Notes: generated by a model from the letters alone, not told the origin. A stretch of 64,000 nt of DNA from Chloroflexi bacterium HGW-Chloroflexi-6 (GCA_002840685.1 PHBU01000003.1:310001-374000); one strand, 5' to 3'; counted from the stretch's first letter, positions 27,041-35,622 are shown. Numbers and translations: made by a program.

Positions 27041-27082
27041 AAGAAAAAAGGCCGGAAGTGGGTCTTTCTGGCCTTTTTTCTT
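27041..27082. terminator. Intrinsic terminator, 13-bp stem
   Basis: Perfect 13-bp arms AAGAAAAAAGGCC / GGCCTTTTTTCTT flank a 16-nt loop. It lies just downstream of the aldo/keto reductase gene on the minus strand and upstream of the bactofilin-like gene, so it should end the reductase transcript. The A and T runs make it usable in both directions. Confidence 0.85.
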
Positions 27083-27088
27083 CACGAT

Positions 27089-27943
27089 TTACGAAAACAA
27101 GGGTTCGAAGCTCTTGCCCGATTCTATCATCGTCTCGCGCATCGCTTCATCCATTGGTGTGAAACCCTGACAGGCCTTTAGAATTAGCGGCAGGATGCGC
27201 GTATCGCCAGCAGTGCACAGCCCGGTTACATCGTAAGAAAGCGCAAAATCGATAGCGCGCTGGATCTCATCCATCTTTTCAAATGGTTCATACCAGGTTG
27301 TGGCAGTGTGTTTTTCGTTTTGCCAGGGGCCCTTGGTAATGGTTTTGATGACCATTGTGCCGACTTGTTTTTCCCTGCAAACCGCGATCAATTCCTCGGC
27401 GTTCTTGCGGTAGGCCGGGTTTGCCATCTGGACGAAATTGAGCGGGAACAGGATGGAATCGAAATCGAACCGCCGCAACGCTTCGAGGTAGATGGCCGGA
27501 GCGTCTGCCCCGTGGCCTGTGATGCCGATAAATTTGGTTAAGCCGGCTTTTTGGGCATCGAGAACTGCCTCCAGCGCGCCGCCGTTCATTGTGATTTTAT
27601 CCAGATCTTCGAAGGTGTTGACGGCATGGAACTGGTACAAATCGAATGACTTGACCTGCAAGCGTTTTAGTGAGCGCTGCATTTCATTCCATGCGCCATC
27701 TTTGCTGCGTTCCATGGTCTTACAACCCAAAAAGAAGCGCTCCCGCTCACGCGGCATCCATGGGCCGATGCGTTCCTCGGCTTGCCCGTAAGACGGCGCC
27801 ACATCGATGTGGTTGATTTTTGCCTCGATGACCTGCTCCATTACCTTGTCGGCATTTGCCTGCGAAATTTCCCAGAAGGCTGCCGCTCCAAAAATGGCGA
27901 TCGTGCTGTCGTGGCCGGTCCGGCCAAAGGCTCGTGTCTGCAT
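27089..27943 (-). CDS. Aldo/keto reductase family protein
   Basis: 284 residues with a TIM-barrel AKR pattern: 'INHIDVAPSYGQAEERIG' near 46-63 (catalytic Asp and Tyr), 'FLGCKTMERSKD' with the expected Lys, 'SFDLYQFHAVN' with the His near 107, and 'FIGITGH'. The C-terminal part lacks the long NADPH-binding loop of classical AKRs and looks like the shorter predicted oxidoreductases. Substrate unknown. AGGAG precedes the ATG. The DUF4342 gene ends 11 nt upstream, suggesting one transcript. Confidence 0.87.
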   Translation of the reverse strand: MQTRAFGRTGHDSTIAIFGAAAFWEISQANADKVMEQVIEAKINHIDVAPSYGQAEERIGPWMPRERERFFLGCKTMERSKDGAWNEMQRSLKRLQVKSFDLYQFHAVNTFEDLDKITMNGGALEAVLDAQKAGLTKFIGITGHGADAPAIYLEALRRFDFDSILFPLNFVQMANPAYRKNAEELIAVCREKQVGTMVIKTITKGPWQNEKHTATTWYEPFEKMDEIQRAIDFALSYDVTGLCTAGDTRILPLILKACQGFTPMDEAMRETMIESGKSFEPLFS

Positions 27944-27954
27944 GTTTCGCTCCT

Positions 27955-28206
27955 TTACTCCCCGGTCTTTTCCACCACGATGTTGGCTTCGCCCACCAGC
28001 GCCGCAATCGCCCCAATGGCTGCCAGGGTTGGCGCGAACAGCACACCCGCCACCCCCACCGTCAACGGGATTTCCATAAACGTTTGCCCCTGCTTATCGC
28101 GGATGATGATCCGGCGGACATTGCCTTCGTGGATCAATGCTTTGATGCGCGCCAGCAACTCTTCGCCATTAACAGAAAATTCTTCAGTACGGGTTTTTTC
28201 ATTCAT
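27955..28206 (-). CDS. DUF4342-domain small protein
   Basis: 83 residues. 'GEELLARIKALIHEGNVRRIIIRDKQG' (part) and 'EIPLTVGVAGVLFAPTLAA' are the recognisable DUF4342 pattern: an amphipathic helical start, a basic 'RRIIIRD' strand and a hydrophobic Gly/Ala segment that could insert in the membrane. Function unknown. The open frame extends to 28233, but the ATG at 28206 has GGAGG eight bases upstream and gives the usual family N-terminus. Confidence 0.75.
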   Translation of the reverse strand: MNEKTRTEEFSVNGEELLARIKALIHEGNVRRIIIRDKQGQTFMEIPLTVGVAGVLFAPTLAAIGAIAALVGEANIVVEKTGE

Positions 28207-28319
28207 CGTAGCCTCCAAGAACATATACGTCAATTATTGCACAGGTTTGCAGAATTGTTTACATTCCTGTTGAAAACGGTGATATAACCGAAAAAATAAA
28301 TCATCCAGCGGAGGGCCCA

Positions 28320-29450
28320 ATGCTAACCATCACAAAAGTCGACACGAACAACAAAACCCAGGTGCGCAAATTTGTCCAGTTCCCGTACAAGCACTACCAA
28401 GATTGTCCCTTCTGGGTGCCACCGCTTTTTATAGATGCAAACCTTTTCCTTGATCGTAAAAAACACCCATTTTTTGAACATTCGGATGCCGATTTCTTCA
28501 TCGCCGAACTCGACGGGCAGGTGGTGGGTCGTATCGGTGTGCTCGAAAATAGGGCATTCAACCTGTATCATAATACAAAGGAGGCCCAGTTTTACTTTTT
28601 CGAAAGTATTGACGATCAGGATGTCGCCAATGCCCTTTTTGAGCCGGCCTTCGCTTGGGCGCGGGCGCGTGGGTTAACTCGCATTGTTGGCCCCAAGGGT
28701 ATGGGACCGCTCGATGGCTACGGCGTGCTGGTCGAGGGCTACCAGCATCGCCAGATGATGACCATGATGAATTACAACTATGATTACTACCCGCGTCTGG
28801 TTGAGAATCTTGGCTTCGAAAAGGAAGTTGATTTTGTTTCGTGCTATGTCCCGGCCGAGAATTTCAATATTCCCGAACGGGTCGAACGCATCGCCAAACG
28901 GGTGCTCGATCGCGGAAAATTGCAGGTCAAACGTTTCAAAAGCAAGCGCGAGCTGGTCGAATGGTCCTGGCGCATCGGGCAGGCCTACAATGCCGCCTTT
29001 GTGAACAATTGGGAATACTTCCCTTTCACTGAGCGCGAAATTAAATTTGTTGTCGATAATATTGTAACCATTGCCGATCATCGCCTGATCAAAATTATAG
29101 TTCGCGATGAACAGCCGGTCGGTTTTCTTTTCGCCTTTCCCGATCTTTCAGCGGCGCTGCAGCGCGCCCGCGGAAAACTATTCCCATTTGGCCTGCTCGA
29201 CCTGCTGCTCGAAATGCGCCGCACAAAAACCGTTTCAGGCAATGGCATGGGCATTCTGCCTGAGTTCCAGGGGCACGGTGGCAATGCTTTGCTCTACTAC
29301 GAAATGGCAAACTCGTTTATGGAATTTGAATTCCAGCATGTCGAAATGACCCAGGTTGCCGAAACCGCCACCCAGATGCGCGCAGACCTGAAAAACCTGA
29401 AGGGCGTCGAATATAAGAATCACCGCGTTTATCATAAAGCTCTGGATTAA
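28320..29450 (+). CDS. GNAT-fold acetyltransferase-like protein
   Basis: 376 residues, soluble. The N-terminal half has 'FIAELDGQVVGRIGVLEN', a typical GNAT core strand pair. The C-terminal half has a second GNAT-like section, 'QPVGFLFAFPDLS' and 'GMGILPEFQGHGGNALLYYEM', where the GHGGNA loop resembles the acetyl-CoA pyrophosphate loop. It may be a tandem-GNAT protein. Substrate unknown. GGAGG lies before the ATG. The next gene starts 17 nt downstream with its own strong ribosome site. Confidence 0.7.
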   Translation: MLTITKVDTNNKTQVRKFVQFPYKHYQDCPFWVPPLFIDANLFLDRKKHPFFEHSDADFFIAELDGQVVGRIGVLENRAFNLYHNTKEAQFYFFESIDDQDVANALFEPAFAWARARGLTRIVGPKGMGPLDGYGVLVEGYQHRQMMTMMNYNYDYYPRLVENLGFEKEVDFVSCYVPAENFNIPERVERIAKRVLDRGKLQVKRFKSKRELVEWSWRIGQAYNAAFVNNWEYFPFTEREIKFVVDNIVTIADHRLIKIIVRDEQPVGFLFAFPDLSAALQRARGKLFPFGLLDLLLEMRRTKTVSGNGMGILPEFQGHGGNALLYYEMANSFMEFEFQHVEMTQVAETATQMRADLKNLKGVEYKNHRVYHKALD

Positions 29451-29466
29451 CGCGACAGGAGGAAAG

Positions 29467-29985
29467 ATGCCCCTCGACTTGATCCCCGCGCCCAAACGTT
29501 TGCCGCTCTTCTGGCTGTTTTTCGGACTCACCCTCGGCTTTTTCGCCGTTTTCAATTGGCTTGATCAACCCCTGCACACCTCCGCCGCCCCGTCCGGGAT
29601 CGTCTCCTACGAATTGGCGGGCAGCCCTGAAGCGGCCAATGCCATGCTCGCCTCGTGGGATGGATCTGCCCGCCTGAGCGTAGCGTTTGGCCTCGGTTTC
29701 GATTTTCTCTTTATGCCGATCTACGCCACAGCCTTGAGTCTCTCGGTTCTTTTGGCGGCGGACAGGCGGCGGGGCGAGGTTTGGTCCGCGCTGGGAAAAG
29801 CTCTGGGGTGGGGAGCCTTCCTCGCAACGGGATTCGACGCAGTTGAGAACATTTCCCTGTTTCACATCCTGCTCAATGGTGCTTTTTCACCCATGCCGCA
29901 ACTGGCTTTCTGGTGCGCTTCGATTAAATTTACGCTACTGATTGGTGGTATCGTTTATGCATTATGGGGGTTGTTTAGACAATAA
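29467..29985 (+). CDS. Four-helix membrane protein of unknown function
   Basis: 172 residues with hydrophobic segments at about 14-33, 75-98, 112-130 and 145-168. No conserved enzyme motif is visible and I do not recognise a family. A strong AGGAGG site lies six bases before the ATG. It probably shares the transcript of the GNAT-like gene. Confidence 0.65.
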   Translation: MPLDLIPAPKRLPLFWLFFGLTLGFFAVFNWLDQPLHTSAAPSGIVSYELAGSPEAANAMLASWDGSARLSVAFGLGFDFLFMPIYATALSLSVLLAADRRRGEVWSALGKALGWGAFLATGFDAVENISLFHILLNGAFSPMPQLAFWCASIKFTLLIGGIVYALWGLFRQ

Positions 29986-30017
29986 AGGGTCTTTTGTCAT
30001 TCAATAAAACTGCCGGA

Positions 30018-30033
30018 AGTGATGAATGTCACT
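30018..30033. promoter_or_regulatory. CRP-like palindrome upstream of lipoprotein gene 1
   Basis: AGTGA-N6-TCACT is symmetric and has the spacing of CRP/FNR-family operators (TGTGA-N6-TCACA). It lies 78 nt before the ATG at 30112, just upstream of a conserved AT-rich stretch with TAAGAT. The same palindrome with a different spacer sequence occurs upstream of the paralogue (31628-31643), so the arms are conserved while the spacer is not. Confidence 0.55.
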
Positions 30034-30111
30034 ATGTTATGGCCTTTTATTCTTGTAAGATGAAAGCTGTTTTCAGGCGGATTTAGAAAACCATTTCAAC
30101 AAGGAGAAACG

Positions 30112-30927
30112 ATGAATAAAAAGGCCATGTTATTATGTGTACTTGCGCTTGCATTTTCTGTTTTGGCTTGCCAGGTTGGCGGCCCCTCAGCCCAGGAAGC
30201 GGCCGAAACCATGATCGCCGAAACGGCTGCCGCTGCTTCTCCTACGCCGCTGCCACCGACAGAGACCCCTGTCCCGCCGACTGCCACCATCACCCCAACC
30301 CTGCCTCCTACTGAGACACCTACCATTACCCCGACTGCTACGCCATCAGGCCCGATCGTCTATAGTGATGATTTTTCCACCGACAATAAAAACTGGAAGG
30401 GCTGTGTTGGCTGCCGCTGGCAGAATGGTGTCTTGTTGCTGGGGCCCTACGAGCCAAAAGGTGAAAGTTTTGACCAGGGCCATTACACGATTTGTATTCC
30501 TTGTGGCAAGAAAACCTACTTCCGCATGGCGGTTGACGCGACTTTTGCCGAAGGTTTTACGGATCGTTTTTATGGGATGTTGATTGGTGAAGGCAAGCAA
30601 TACCAGACAATTGTTGGTATTTCGCCGCTGCAATTTGCCATTATGGCGCGGCTTGATTATGACAAAGGTATGTGGACGCTGATCAATTCTTCATCAGAGA
30701 ACGTTTATAACACACTGGTTAAGCCTGGGAAATTGACCAATCGCATTGAGATCATAATGTCTCCTGCAGGCGCAGGGCAGGCAGATTTAACCATGAAATT
30801 GAACGGGACGGTTTCATTTGTGGCCTATAAAATCCCGGTTGAGCCGGCCGAAATTGGTCTGTATCTTGATTGGCATTCTGTGGGCGCGGCTTACGATAAT
30901 TTTGAGTTCGAAGAACTTGTTCCATAG
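30112..30927 (+). CDS. Lipoprotein with Thr/Pro linker and LamG-like domain, copy 1
   Basis: 271 residues. The signal peptide ends in a lipobox ('FSVLACQVG', Cys about 20). A Thr/Pro-rich linker (about 45-80) leads to a beta-rich domain (about 82-271) with 'YSDDFSTDNKNWKG' and a final 'IGLYLDWHSVGAAYDNFEFEE', the concanavalin-like (DUF1080/LamG) pattern often used for glycan or protein binding. Two CxxC motifs ('GCVGCRW', 'ICIPCGKK') are kept in the paralogue at 31722. AAGGAG precedes the ATG. No enzyme motif is seen; it is probably an exported binding or structural lipoprotein. Confidence 0.82.
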   Translation: MNKKAMLLCVLALAFSVLACQVGGPSAQEAAETMIAETAAAASPTPLPPTETPVPPTATITPTLPPTETPTITPTATPSGPIVYSDDFSTDNKNWKGCVGCRWQNGVLLLGPYEPKGESFDQGHYTICIPCGKKTYFRMAVDATFAEGFTDRFYGMLIGEGKQYQTIVGISPLQFAIMARLDYDKGMWTLINSSSENVYNTLVKPGKLTNRIEIIMSPAGAGQADLTMKLNGTVSFVAYKIPVEPAEIGLYLDWHSVGAAYDNFEFEELVP

Positions 30928-30946
30928 CGAAATTTTCAGCAAAAGG

Positions 30947-30978
30947 AATCCCCGGTTCATGCTGAACCGGGGATTTTA
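30947..30978 (+). terminator. Intrinsic terminator after lipoprotein gene 1
   Basis: Perfect 13-bp stem AATCCCCGGTTCA / TGAACCGGGGATT with a 3-nt loop and a short T tract. A very similar hairpin (CCxGGTTC core) follows the paralogue, so the terminator was copied with the gene. Confidence 0.88.
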
Positions 30979-31627
30979 TAATTTAAGCTTGGAACAAACT
31001 ACAGCAACCAGAATTGCTGGGTGGCGCCGTTCAACAACTTGCCCCCCAACGTTTTTGTTGCGTGTTGGCAGTTTTCCAACCGATCTGGCGTAGGCGCGTC
31101 TCGATAAAGTTTTCCCTGTTGCTTGCCGGCATTGTTTGTGCGTGCACGGTAGTTGTTTCGACAATACAAGATTTTTGGATATTCAAAAAAAGCAAGATTG
31201 GCTGACAAAAGTTATCAAAGACAGATTAGTGAGCCGATCTGTTTTTTTATTCCACAAATCTAAAAAAGGATACAAGAGGTGACTAAAAAAGAGACAAAAA
31301 TCTGTTCTTTACGATCCTTTGGGATTGTTTGTGTGCGCGAATAAGCCCGAAATGACAGTTGAGTTCTTTGCATCAAGTAGTTCGCAAGATCACTGTGCGG
31401 CATATGCGGTGGTTTTGTTTATAGTAATCGCCATATATGGTTTTTGTTTTGGAGTTTGCCCCGTATTTTGTATGTTAAGCCCGATCTGCGCACCATAAAT
31501 TAAGTTGTGCATGTACTATGACGTATTTGGATACCCGATTTGTATCCCAAAAAGTAACTTTATAATGTTGAAAGTTTAGCTCTTGCTCCTGGAAGCAACC
31601 CCGTTTTTGTCATTTATTTGGGCCGAA
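30979..31627. other. Gene-less intergenic stretch between the duplicated units
   Basis: About 650 bases, visibly more AT-rich than its surroundings, with only short open frames that lack ribosome sites or recognisable protein features. I see one weak hairpin followed by seven Ts (arms ACAGAT/ATCTGT, 31221-31249) and a small inverted repeat GGATAC/GTATCC (31529-31547). A weak 63-codon frame at 31014-31205 is not supported. It may hold a small RNA or a decayed copy, but nothing firm. Confidence 0.5.
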
Positions 31628-31643
31628 AGTGACAAATATCACT
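31628..31643. promoter_or_regulatory. CRP-like palindrome upstream of lipoprotein gene 2
   Basis: AGTGA-N6-TCACT, 78 nt before the ATG at 31722, with the same offset as in copy 1. The downstream segment 'CTTTTATTCTTGTAAGATG' is identical in both copies and probably contains the -10 region. Confidence 0.55.
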
Positions 31644-31721
31644 ATGTAACAGACTTTTATTCTTGTAAGATGGAAGCTGTTTTAAGGTGGATTTGAAAAA
31701 CTATTTCAACGAGGAGAAAAG

Positions 31722-32528
31722 ATGAATAAAAAGGCCGTGTTATTAAGTGTGCTTGCACTTACATTTGCTATTTTGGCTTGCCAGGTTGGCGGTCCTTCAG
31801 CCCAAGAAGTGGTCGAAACAATGATTGCCGAGACGGCTGCTGCTGCTTCTCCTACACCGACGAAGACCCCTGTTCCGCCAACGGCAACCATTACCCCGAC
31901 TTTGCCCCCGACCGAAACGCCCACCATTACCCCGACCGCCACACTTGTCGGACCGATTGTTTATACCGATGATTTTTCGGAGCACAACAAAAACTGGAAA
32001 GGTTGTGTGGTTTGTCGCTGGCAGGATGGCGCATTGTTGATGGGACCCTATAAAGTTAACGGAGAAGGTACTGATCAGTCACACGCTGCGGTTTGTCTTC
32101 CTTGTGGCAAGAAATCGTACTTCCGTATCGCTGTTGATGCAACCTTTGCAGATGGTTTTACCGATCGTTTGTATGGCCTTTTGGTTGGTGACAGTAAAAA
32201 ATATATAACCTATGTTGGTATTTCGCCGCTGCAAATTGCTGTCCTGGCGCGTGGAGACTACGAGAAGGGTTACTTCGATCTACTGAATGCTTCCACTGAA
32301 AATGTTTTCAGTAAATTAGTACGTCCCGGAAAACTTGTCAATCACATTGAGATTATTGTTTCTCCAGCAGGAGCGGGCACTGCTGATTTTACGATGAAGA
32401 TAAACGGTACAGTCTCATATGTGGCCACAAACCTCCCGGTTGAGCCTTCAGAGGTTGGCTTGTATCTCGACTGGCACTCAGTTGGCGCGGCTTTTGATAA
32501 TTTTGAGTTCGAGGAAATCATCCCATAG
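31722..32528 (+). CDS. Lipoprotein with Thr/Pro linker and LamG-like domain, copy 2
   Basis: 268 residues and closely related to the 30112-30927 product along the whole length: lipobox 'FAILACQVG', a Thr/Pro-rich linker three residues shorter, then 'YTDDFSEHNKNWKG', 'GCVVCRW', 'VCLPCGKK' and the same C-terminal 'VGLYLDWHSVGAAFDNFEFEE'. The conserved CxxC pairs could form disulfides or bind metal. AAC-GAGGAG precedes the ATG. Exported lipid-anchored protein; ligand unknown. The copies differ mostly in surface positions, which suggests divergence after duplication. Confidence 0.82.
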   Translation: MNKKAVLLSVLALTFAILACQVGGPSAQEVVETMIAETAAAASPTPTKTPVPPTATITPTLPPTETPTITPTATLVGPIVYTDDFSEHNKNWKGCVVCRWQDGALLMGPYKVNGEGTDQSHAAVCLPCGKKSYFRIAVDATFADGFTDRLYGLLVGDSKKYITYVGISPLQIAVLARGDYEKGYFDLLNASTENVFSKLVRPGKLVNHIEIIVSPAGAGTADFTMKINGTVSYVATNLPVEPSEVGLYLDWHSVGAAFDNFEFEEIIP

Positions 32529-32542
32529 CACGGTTTTCGGTA

Positions 32543-32578
32543 AAAAACTCCCTGGTTCACAAGAACCGGGGAGTTTTT
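32543..32578 (+). terminator. Intrinsic terminator after lipoprotein gene 2
   Basis: 13-bp stem AACTCCCTGGTTC / GAACCGGGGAGTT with one T-G pair, a 4-nt loop and five Ts. Homologous to the hairpin at 30947. Confidence 0.88.
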
Positions 32579-32671
32579 GTTAAATCCTTTACAAAACGTT
32601 TACCAGCGCTTAAGCCGTTGATAAAAGAGCCGCCTTATGATTATGCTTAGAAAAGATAAAGGAGCATAATC

Positions 32672-32998
32672 ATGCTAATGCAAACGACTTTTGATACTGA
32701 CCATGTTTGGAACAAATTGCAGGAACCTGCCCGCCCAACCGGCAGACCCGCTGACTATTTACTATTGCTGTCTGCCCTCGATGAAGGCTGGAAAATCCTT
32801 GAGACGGCCCGGCTGGTGCCGTTTAATGACTTTTTGTGCGGTGGTTCTTATATGCTGACCATTTTCCATCCGATCCGGCTGGTGGTGCGCCAGATTGTTG
32901 TTGCCCGAACCCCCGAGTTGGATACTTTGTTAAAAGACGAAGCTGTGACGATCGTCAACCGCAGCGGTGTGCCCGCTCTCGAATTCCTTGAAAGATGA
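32672..32998 (+). CDS. Small soluble protein of unknown function
   Basis: 108 residues, no membrane helix or known motif. The N-terminal third is Pro/Arg-rich ('PARPTGRPADY'), and the rest looks alpha/beta ('LLLSALDEGWKILE', 'YMLTIFHPIRLVVRQIVV'). AAGGAG lies before the ATG. Its stop codon is inside the left arm of a strong terminator, so it is monocistronic. I do not recognise a family. Confidence 0.65.
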   Translation: MLMQTTFDTDHVWNKLQEPARPTGRPADYLLLLSALDEGWKILETARLVPFNDFLCGGSYMLTIFHPIRLVVRQIVVARTPELDTLLKDEAVTIVNRSGVPALEFLER

Positions 32999-33034
32999 CA
33001 AAACGACGCACCGCTCAGGCGCGTCGTTTTGTCA
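32996..33034. terminator. Bidirectional intrinsic terminator, 14-bp stem
   Basis: Perfect arms TGACAAAACGACGC / GCGTCGTTTTGTCA, an 11-nt loop, and AAAA/TTTT runs within the arms. It separates the convergent small gene (plus) and the 157-residue gene (minus). Confidence 0.85.
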
Positions 33035-33049
33035 TTAGGAAGCGCAGTA

Positions 33050-33523
33050 TTAGCCGTTAATTGCCATTTGAAGCAACAACGCAGCCACAAAATAGGCGAG
33101 AACTGCCAGGAATGAGATCGCGCCTACCAGTATGTATTGCAGAAAGCCGGGAATGTTGTCCATGCGGAAGATTTTGGCATTCAAGGAAAATGCTATGATC
33201 CCAAACATCGCCCCAATGAATCCGCCGGCGAAAACCAGGAAAAGAGGCAGGCCGCCCCAACCCCATTGATACCACTTAAGCGGTTCGATCAGGTTGATGG
33301 TTTTTCCATCGACTACCAATTGTGGAACATCAAAACCCAACAACTGTGGTTTCCAGGCAGCGGTCAATTGCCTGCCATCATTGCTTTGCAGAGCAAATTC
33401 GCCGCGTTTTTGCCCCTTTGGGGCGGGCTCGCCATTGACGAGCAGCTTTGGCCCTGAGATGAAGCTGACATCAACTTCAATGTTTTGCCCTTCAAAATTT
33501 GCCAACTGAACATCATAACGCAT
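33050..33523 (-). CDS. Membrane protein of unknown function with N-terminal beta domain
   Basis: 157 residues. The first ~85 look like a small beta domain ('YDVQLANFEGQNIEVDVSF'), then a hydrophobic helix at about 92-113 ('GLPLFLVFAGGFIGAMFGIIAF' region) and a second at about 130-153. No family recognised. AAGGAG is seven bases from the ATG. It is separated by 32 nt from the oligopeptidase gene upstream and could share its transcript. Confidence 0.65.
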   Translation of the reverse strand: MRYDVQLANFEGQNIEVDVSFISGPKLLVNGEPAPKGQKRGEFALQSNDGRQLTAAWKPQLLGFDVPQLVVDGKTINLIEPLKWYQWGWGGLPLFLVFAGGFIGAMFGIIAFSLNAKIFRMDNIPGFLQYILVGAISFLAVLAYFVAALLLQMAING

Positions 33524-33555
33524 TTGAGTTCTCCTTATGAAAAGAAATAGAATTC

Positions 33556-35622
33556 TTACGGATTGGGATCCGCTAATCGATCAATCAGGAAGGCATACTC
33601 AAAGGCTACTTCTTTCAGGTAATCATAGCGGCCTGAGGCTCCGGCGTGGCCGGCCTCGAAGTTGGTTTTGAGAAGGATCAATTTGTCGCTGGTGTTCAGC
33701 TCGCGCAGTTTGGCGGTGAATTTGGCCGGTTCCCAGTATGCCACGCGCGGATCGTTTAGGCCTGTGCTGATCAGAATATCGGGATACTCTGTTGCGCGCA
33801 GCTTATCGTAAGGGGAATAGCTCATCAAATAATCAAAATATTCACGATCATCGGGGTTGCCCCACTGATCGTATTCCATCGTTGTCAGCGGGATGCTTGG
33901 ATCGCTCATCGTATTGACAACATCCACAAACGGGACAGCCGCGATGACTGCACCGAACAGGTCGGGGCGCATGGTCATGGCCGCGCCGACTAGCAATCCG
34001 CCAGCACTGCGCCCCATGATGGCCAGTTTGGGTGTGGACGTGTACCCCTCACCGATCAGGTGTTCAGCACAGGCGATGAAATCGGTGAATGTGTTGCGCT
34101 TGTTAAGCATTTTGCCGTTCTCGTACCAGGCGCGCCCCATCTCTGACCCGCCGCGGATGTGGGCGATCGCGAACACAAATCCGCGTTCGACCAGGCTCAG
34201 ACGGCTGGCGTTGAAGGCTGGTTCCTGGCTGAAACCGTAAGAGCCGTAGCCATACAGTAAGGCCGGGTTTTGACCGTTGCGTGGCAGTCCCTTTTTGTAA
34301 AGCAGGGAGATCGGCACGCGCGTCCCGTCTTCGGCGGTGGCAAACTGTCTTTCGCAGGTGAAAAGCGTCGGGTCGTAGCCGCTCGGGATTTCATCCTGTT
34401 TGACCACTTGCCAGGCATCCTTTTCCATGTCGAAATCGATCACAGATTTGGGTGTCACCAGCGATGTGTAGTAAAAACGCAGCAGCCTGGAATCGAATTC
34501 CGGATTTCCAGACTGGTAGTAGGTGTAGACCGGCTCGGGGAATGAGATGTTACGTGCCTGGCTAAGCCCGTCTGCGCCCGAAATGCGGATCTGGCGCAAT
34601 CCGTCGCGGCGCTCGTAGAGTACTAGGTGATTCTCGAAGGTTTGCATGTCTTCGAGCAGGGTCTCGGCGCGGTGCGGAATGATCTCCTGCCAATTTTCCA
34701 GGCCGGTGGCGTGGATGGGCGCTTTCATCAGCCGGAAGTTTTGGGCTTCGAGGTTGGTGCGCACGAAAAAGTGTTGACCGTGATGCTCGATAAAGTATTC
34801 CATCCCGCGTTGGCGTGGCTGGAAGAGTGTGAAATCGGCATCTGGCTGGTCGGCGGGCAGGATGCGCCATTCCCCGGCGGCGTAGGCATACGAAAAAGCC
34901 ATGATATAAGCCTGGCTGCGGCTTTTGCTTACGAACAGGAAGAACTGTTCGTCGGCTTCGTGGTAGAGCAGTTGGTCATTGGCCGGATCCTGACCCAAGT
35001 GGTGACGATAAAGTTTATCGGGCCGCAGGGACGGGTCGAGGGTGACATAGTACAGGGTCTGGTTGTCGCTGGCCCAGGCGATGCCGGTGTGGTCATAAAC
35101 GTCGCCGGAGGTGTTGATGATTTTTTCGGAGAGCAGGCGATTTTCTGCCAGATCTTTAACGTACAGTACGCACTTCTCTGAACCGTCTTCATCAACTGAG
35201 TAAGCTAATTTTGTATGATCGGGGCTGATCTGATACGCGCCGAGCCGGCAGAACGACCTTCCTTCGGCCAGGGCGTTTTGATCGAGCAGGATTTCTTCAG
35301 CGGCATCCAGCGATCGATATTTGCGGCAAAAAATGGGATATTGCTGGCCTGCCTGTGTGCGACTGTAATAGAAATAGTCATCCAGCTTCTCTGGCGCGGA
35401 GGTATCATCTTCTTTGATGCGGGCCTTCATTTCCTTGAAGAGCGTTTCCTGTAAGGCCAGGGTGTGGCCGGTCATCTCTTGTTGGTAATCATCCTCGGCG
35501 CGCAGGTATTCCATGGTTTGCGGGTTTTCGCGCTCTCGGAGCCAGAAGTAGTTGTCGACGCGGGTTTGCCCATGCTGGGTGATGGTGTGCGGGTGTTTTG
35601 GGGCAATCGGATGGGATGGCAT
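33556..35622 (-). CDS. ptrB: Oligopeptidase B (S9A serine peptidase)
   Basis: 688 residues, cytoplasmic. An N-terminal seven-bladed propeller covers about 70-420, and the alpha/beta hydrolase domain is C-terminal. The catalytic triad is visible: Ser539 in 'GRSAGG', Asp624 in 'LNDPRV', His659 in 'GHAGASGR'. 'YGSYGFSQEPAF' and 'RGGSEMGRAWYE' are S9A hallmarks. Oligopeptidase B cuts short peptides after basic residues. GGAG precedes the ATG. It follows the terminator at 35643 and is therefore probably transcribed from its own promoter. Confidence 0.93.
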   Translation of the reverse strand: MPSHPIAPKHPHTITQHGQTRVDNYFWLRERENPQTMEYLRAEDDYQQEMTGHTLALQETLFKEMKARIKEDDTSAPEKLDDYFYYSRTQAGQQYPIFCRKYRSLDAAEEILLDQNALAEGRSFCRLGAYQISPDHTKLAYSVDEDGSEKCVLYVKDLAENRLLSEKIINTSGDVYDHTGIAWASDNQTLYYVTLDPSLRPDKLYRHHLGQDPANDQLLYHEADEQFFLFVSKSRSQAYIMAFSYAYAAGEWRILPADQPDADFTLFQPRQRGMEYFIEHHGQHFFVRTNLEAQNFRLMKAPIHATGLENWQEIIPHRAETLLEDMQTFENHLVLYERRDGLRQIRISGADGLSQARNISFPEPVYTYYQSGNPEFDSRLLRFYYTSLVTPKSVIDFDMEKDAWQVVKQDEIPSGYDPTLFTCERQFATAEDGTRVPISLLYKKGLPRNGQNPALLYGYGSYGFSQEPAFNASRLSLVERGFVFAIAHIRGGSEMGRAWYENGKMLNKRNTFTDFIACAEHLIGEGYTSTPKLAIMGRSAGGLLVGAAMTMRPDLFGAVIAAVPFVDVVNTMSDPSIPLTTMEYDQWGNPDDREYFDYLMSYSPYDKLRATEYPDILISTGLNDPRVAYWEPAKFTAKLRELNTSDKLILLKTNFEAGHAGASGRYDYLKEVAFEYAFLIDRLADPNP

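Noticed and set aside
31014..31205. Small 63-codon frame in the spacer between the lipoprotein copies
   Set aside because: No ribosome site, no recognisable protein and poor codon pattern; one hydrophobic stretch alone is not enough.
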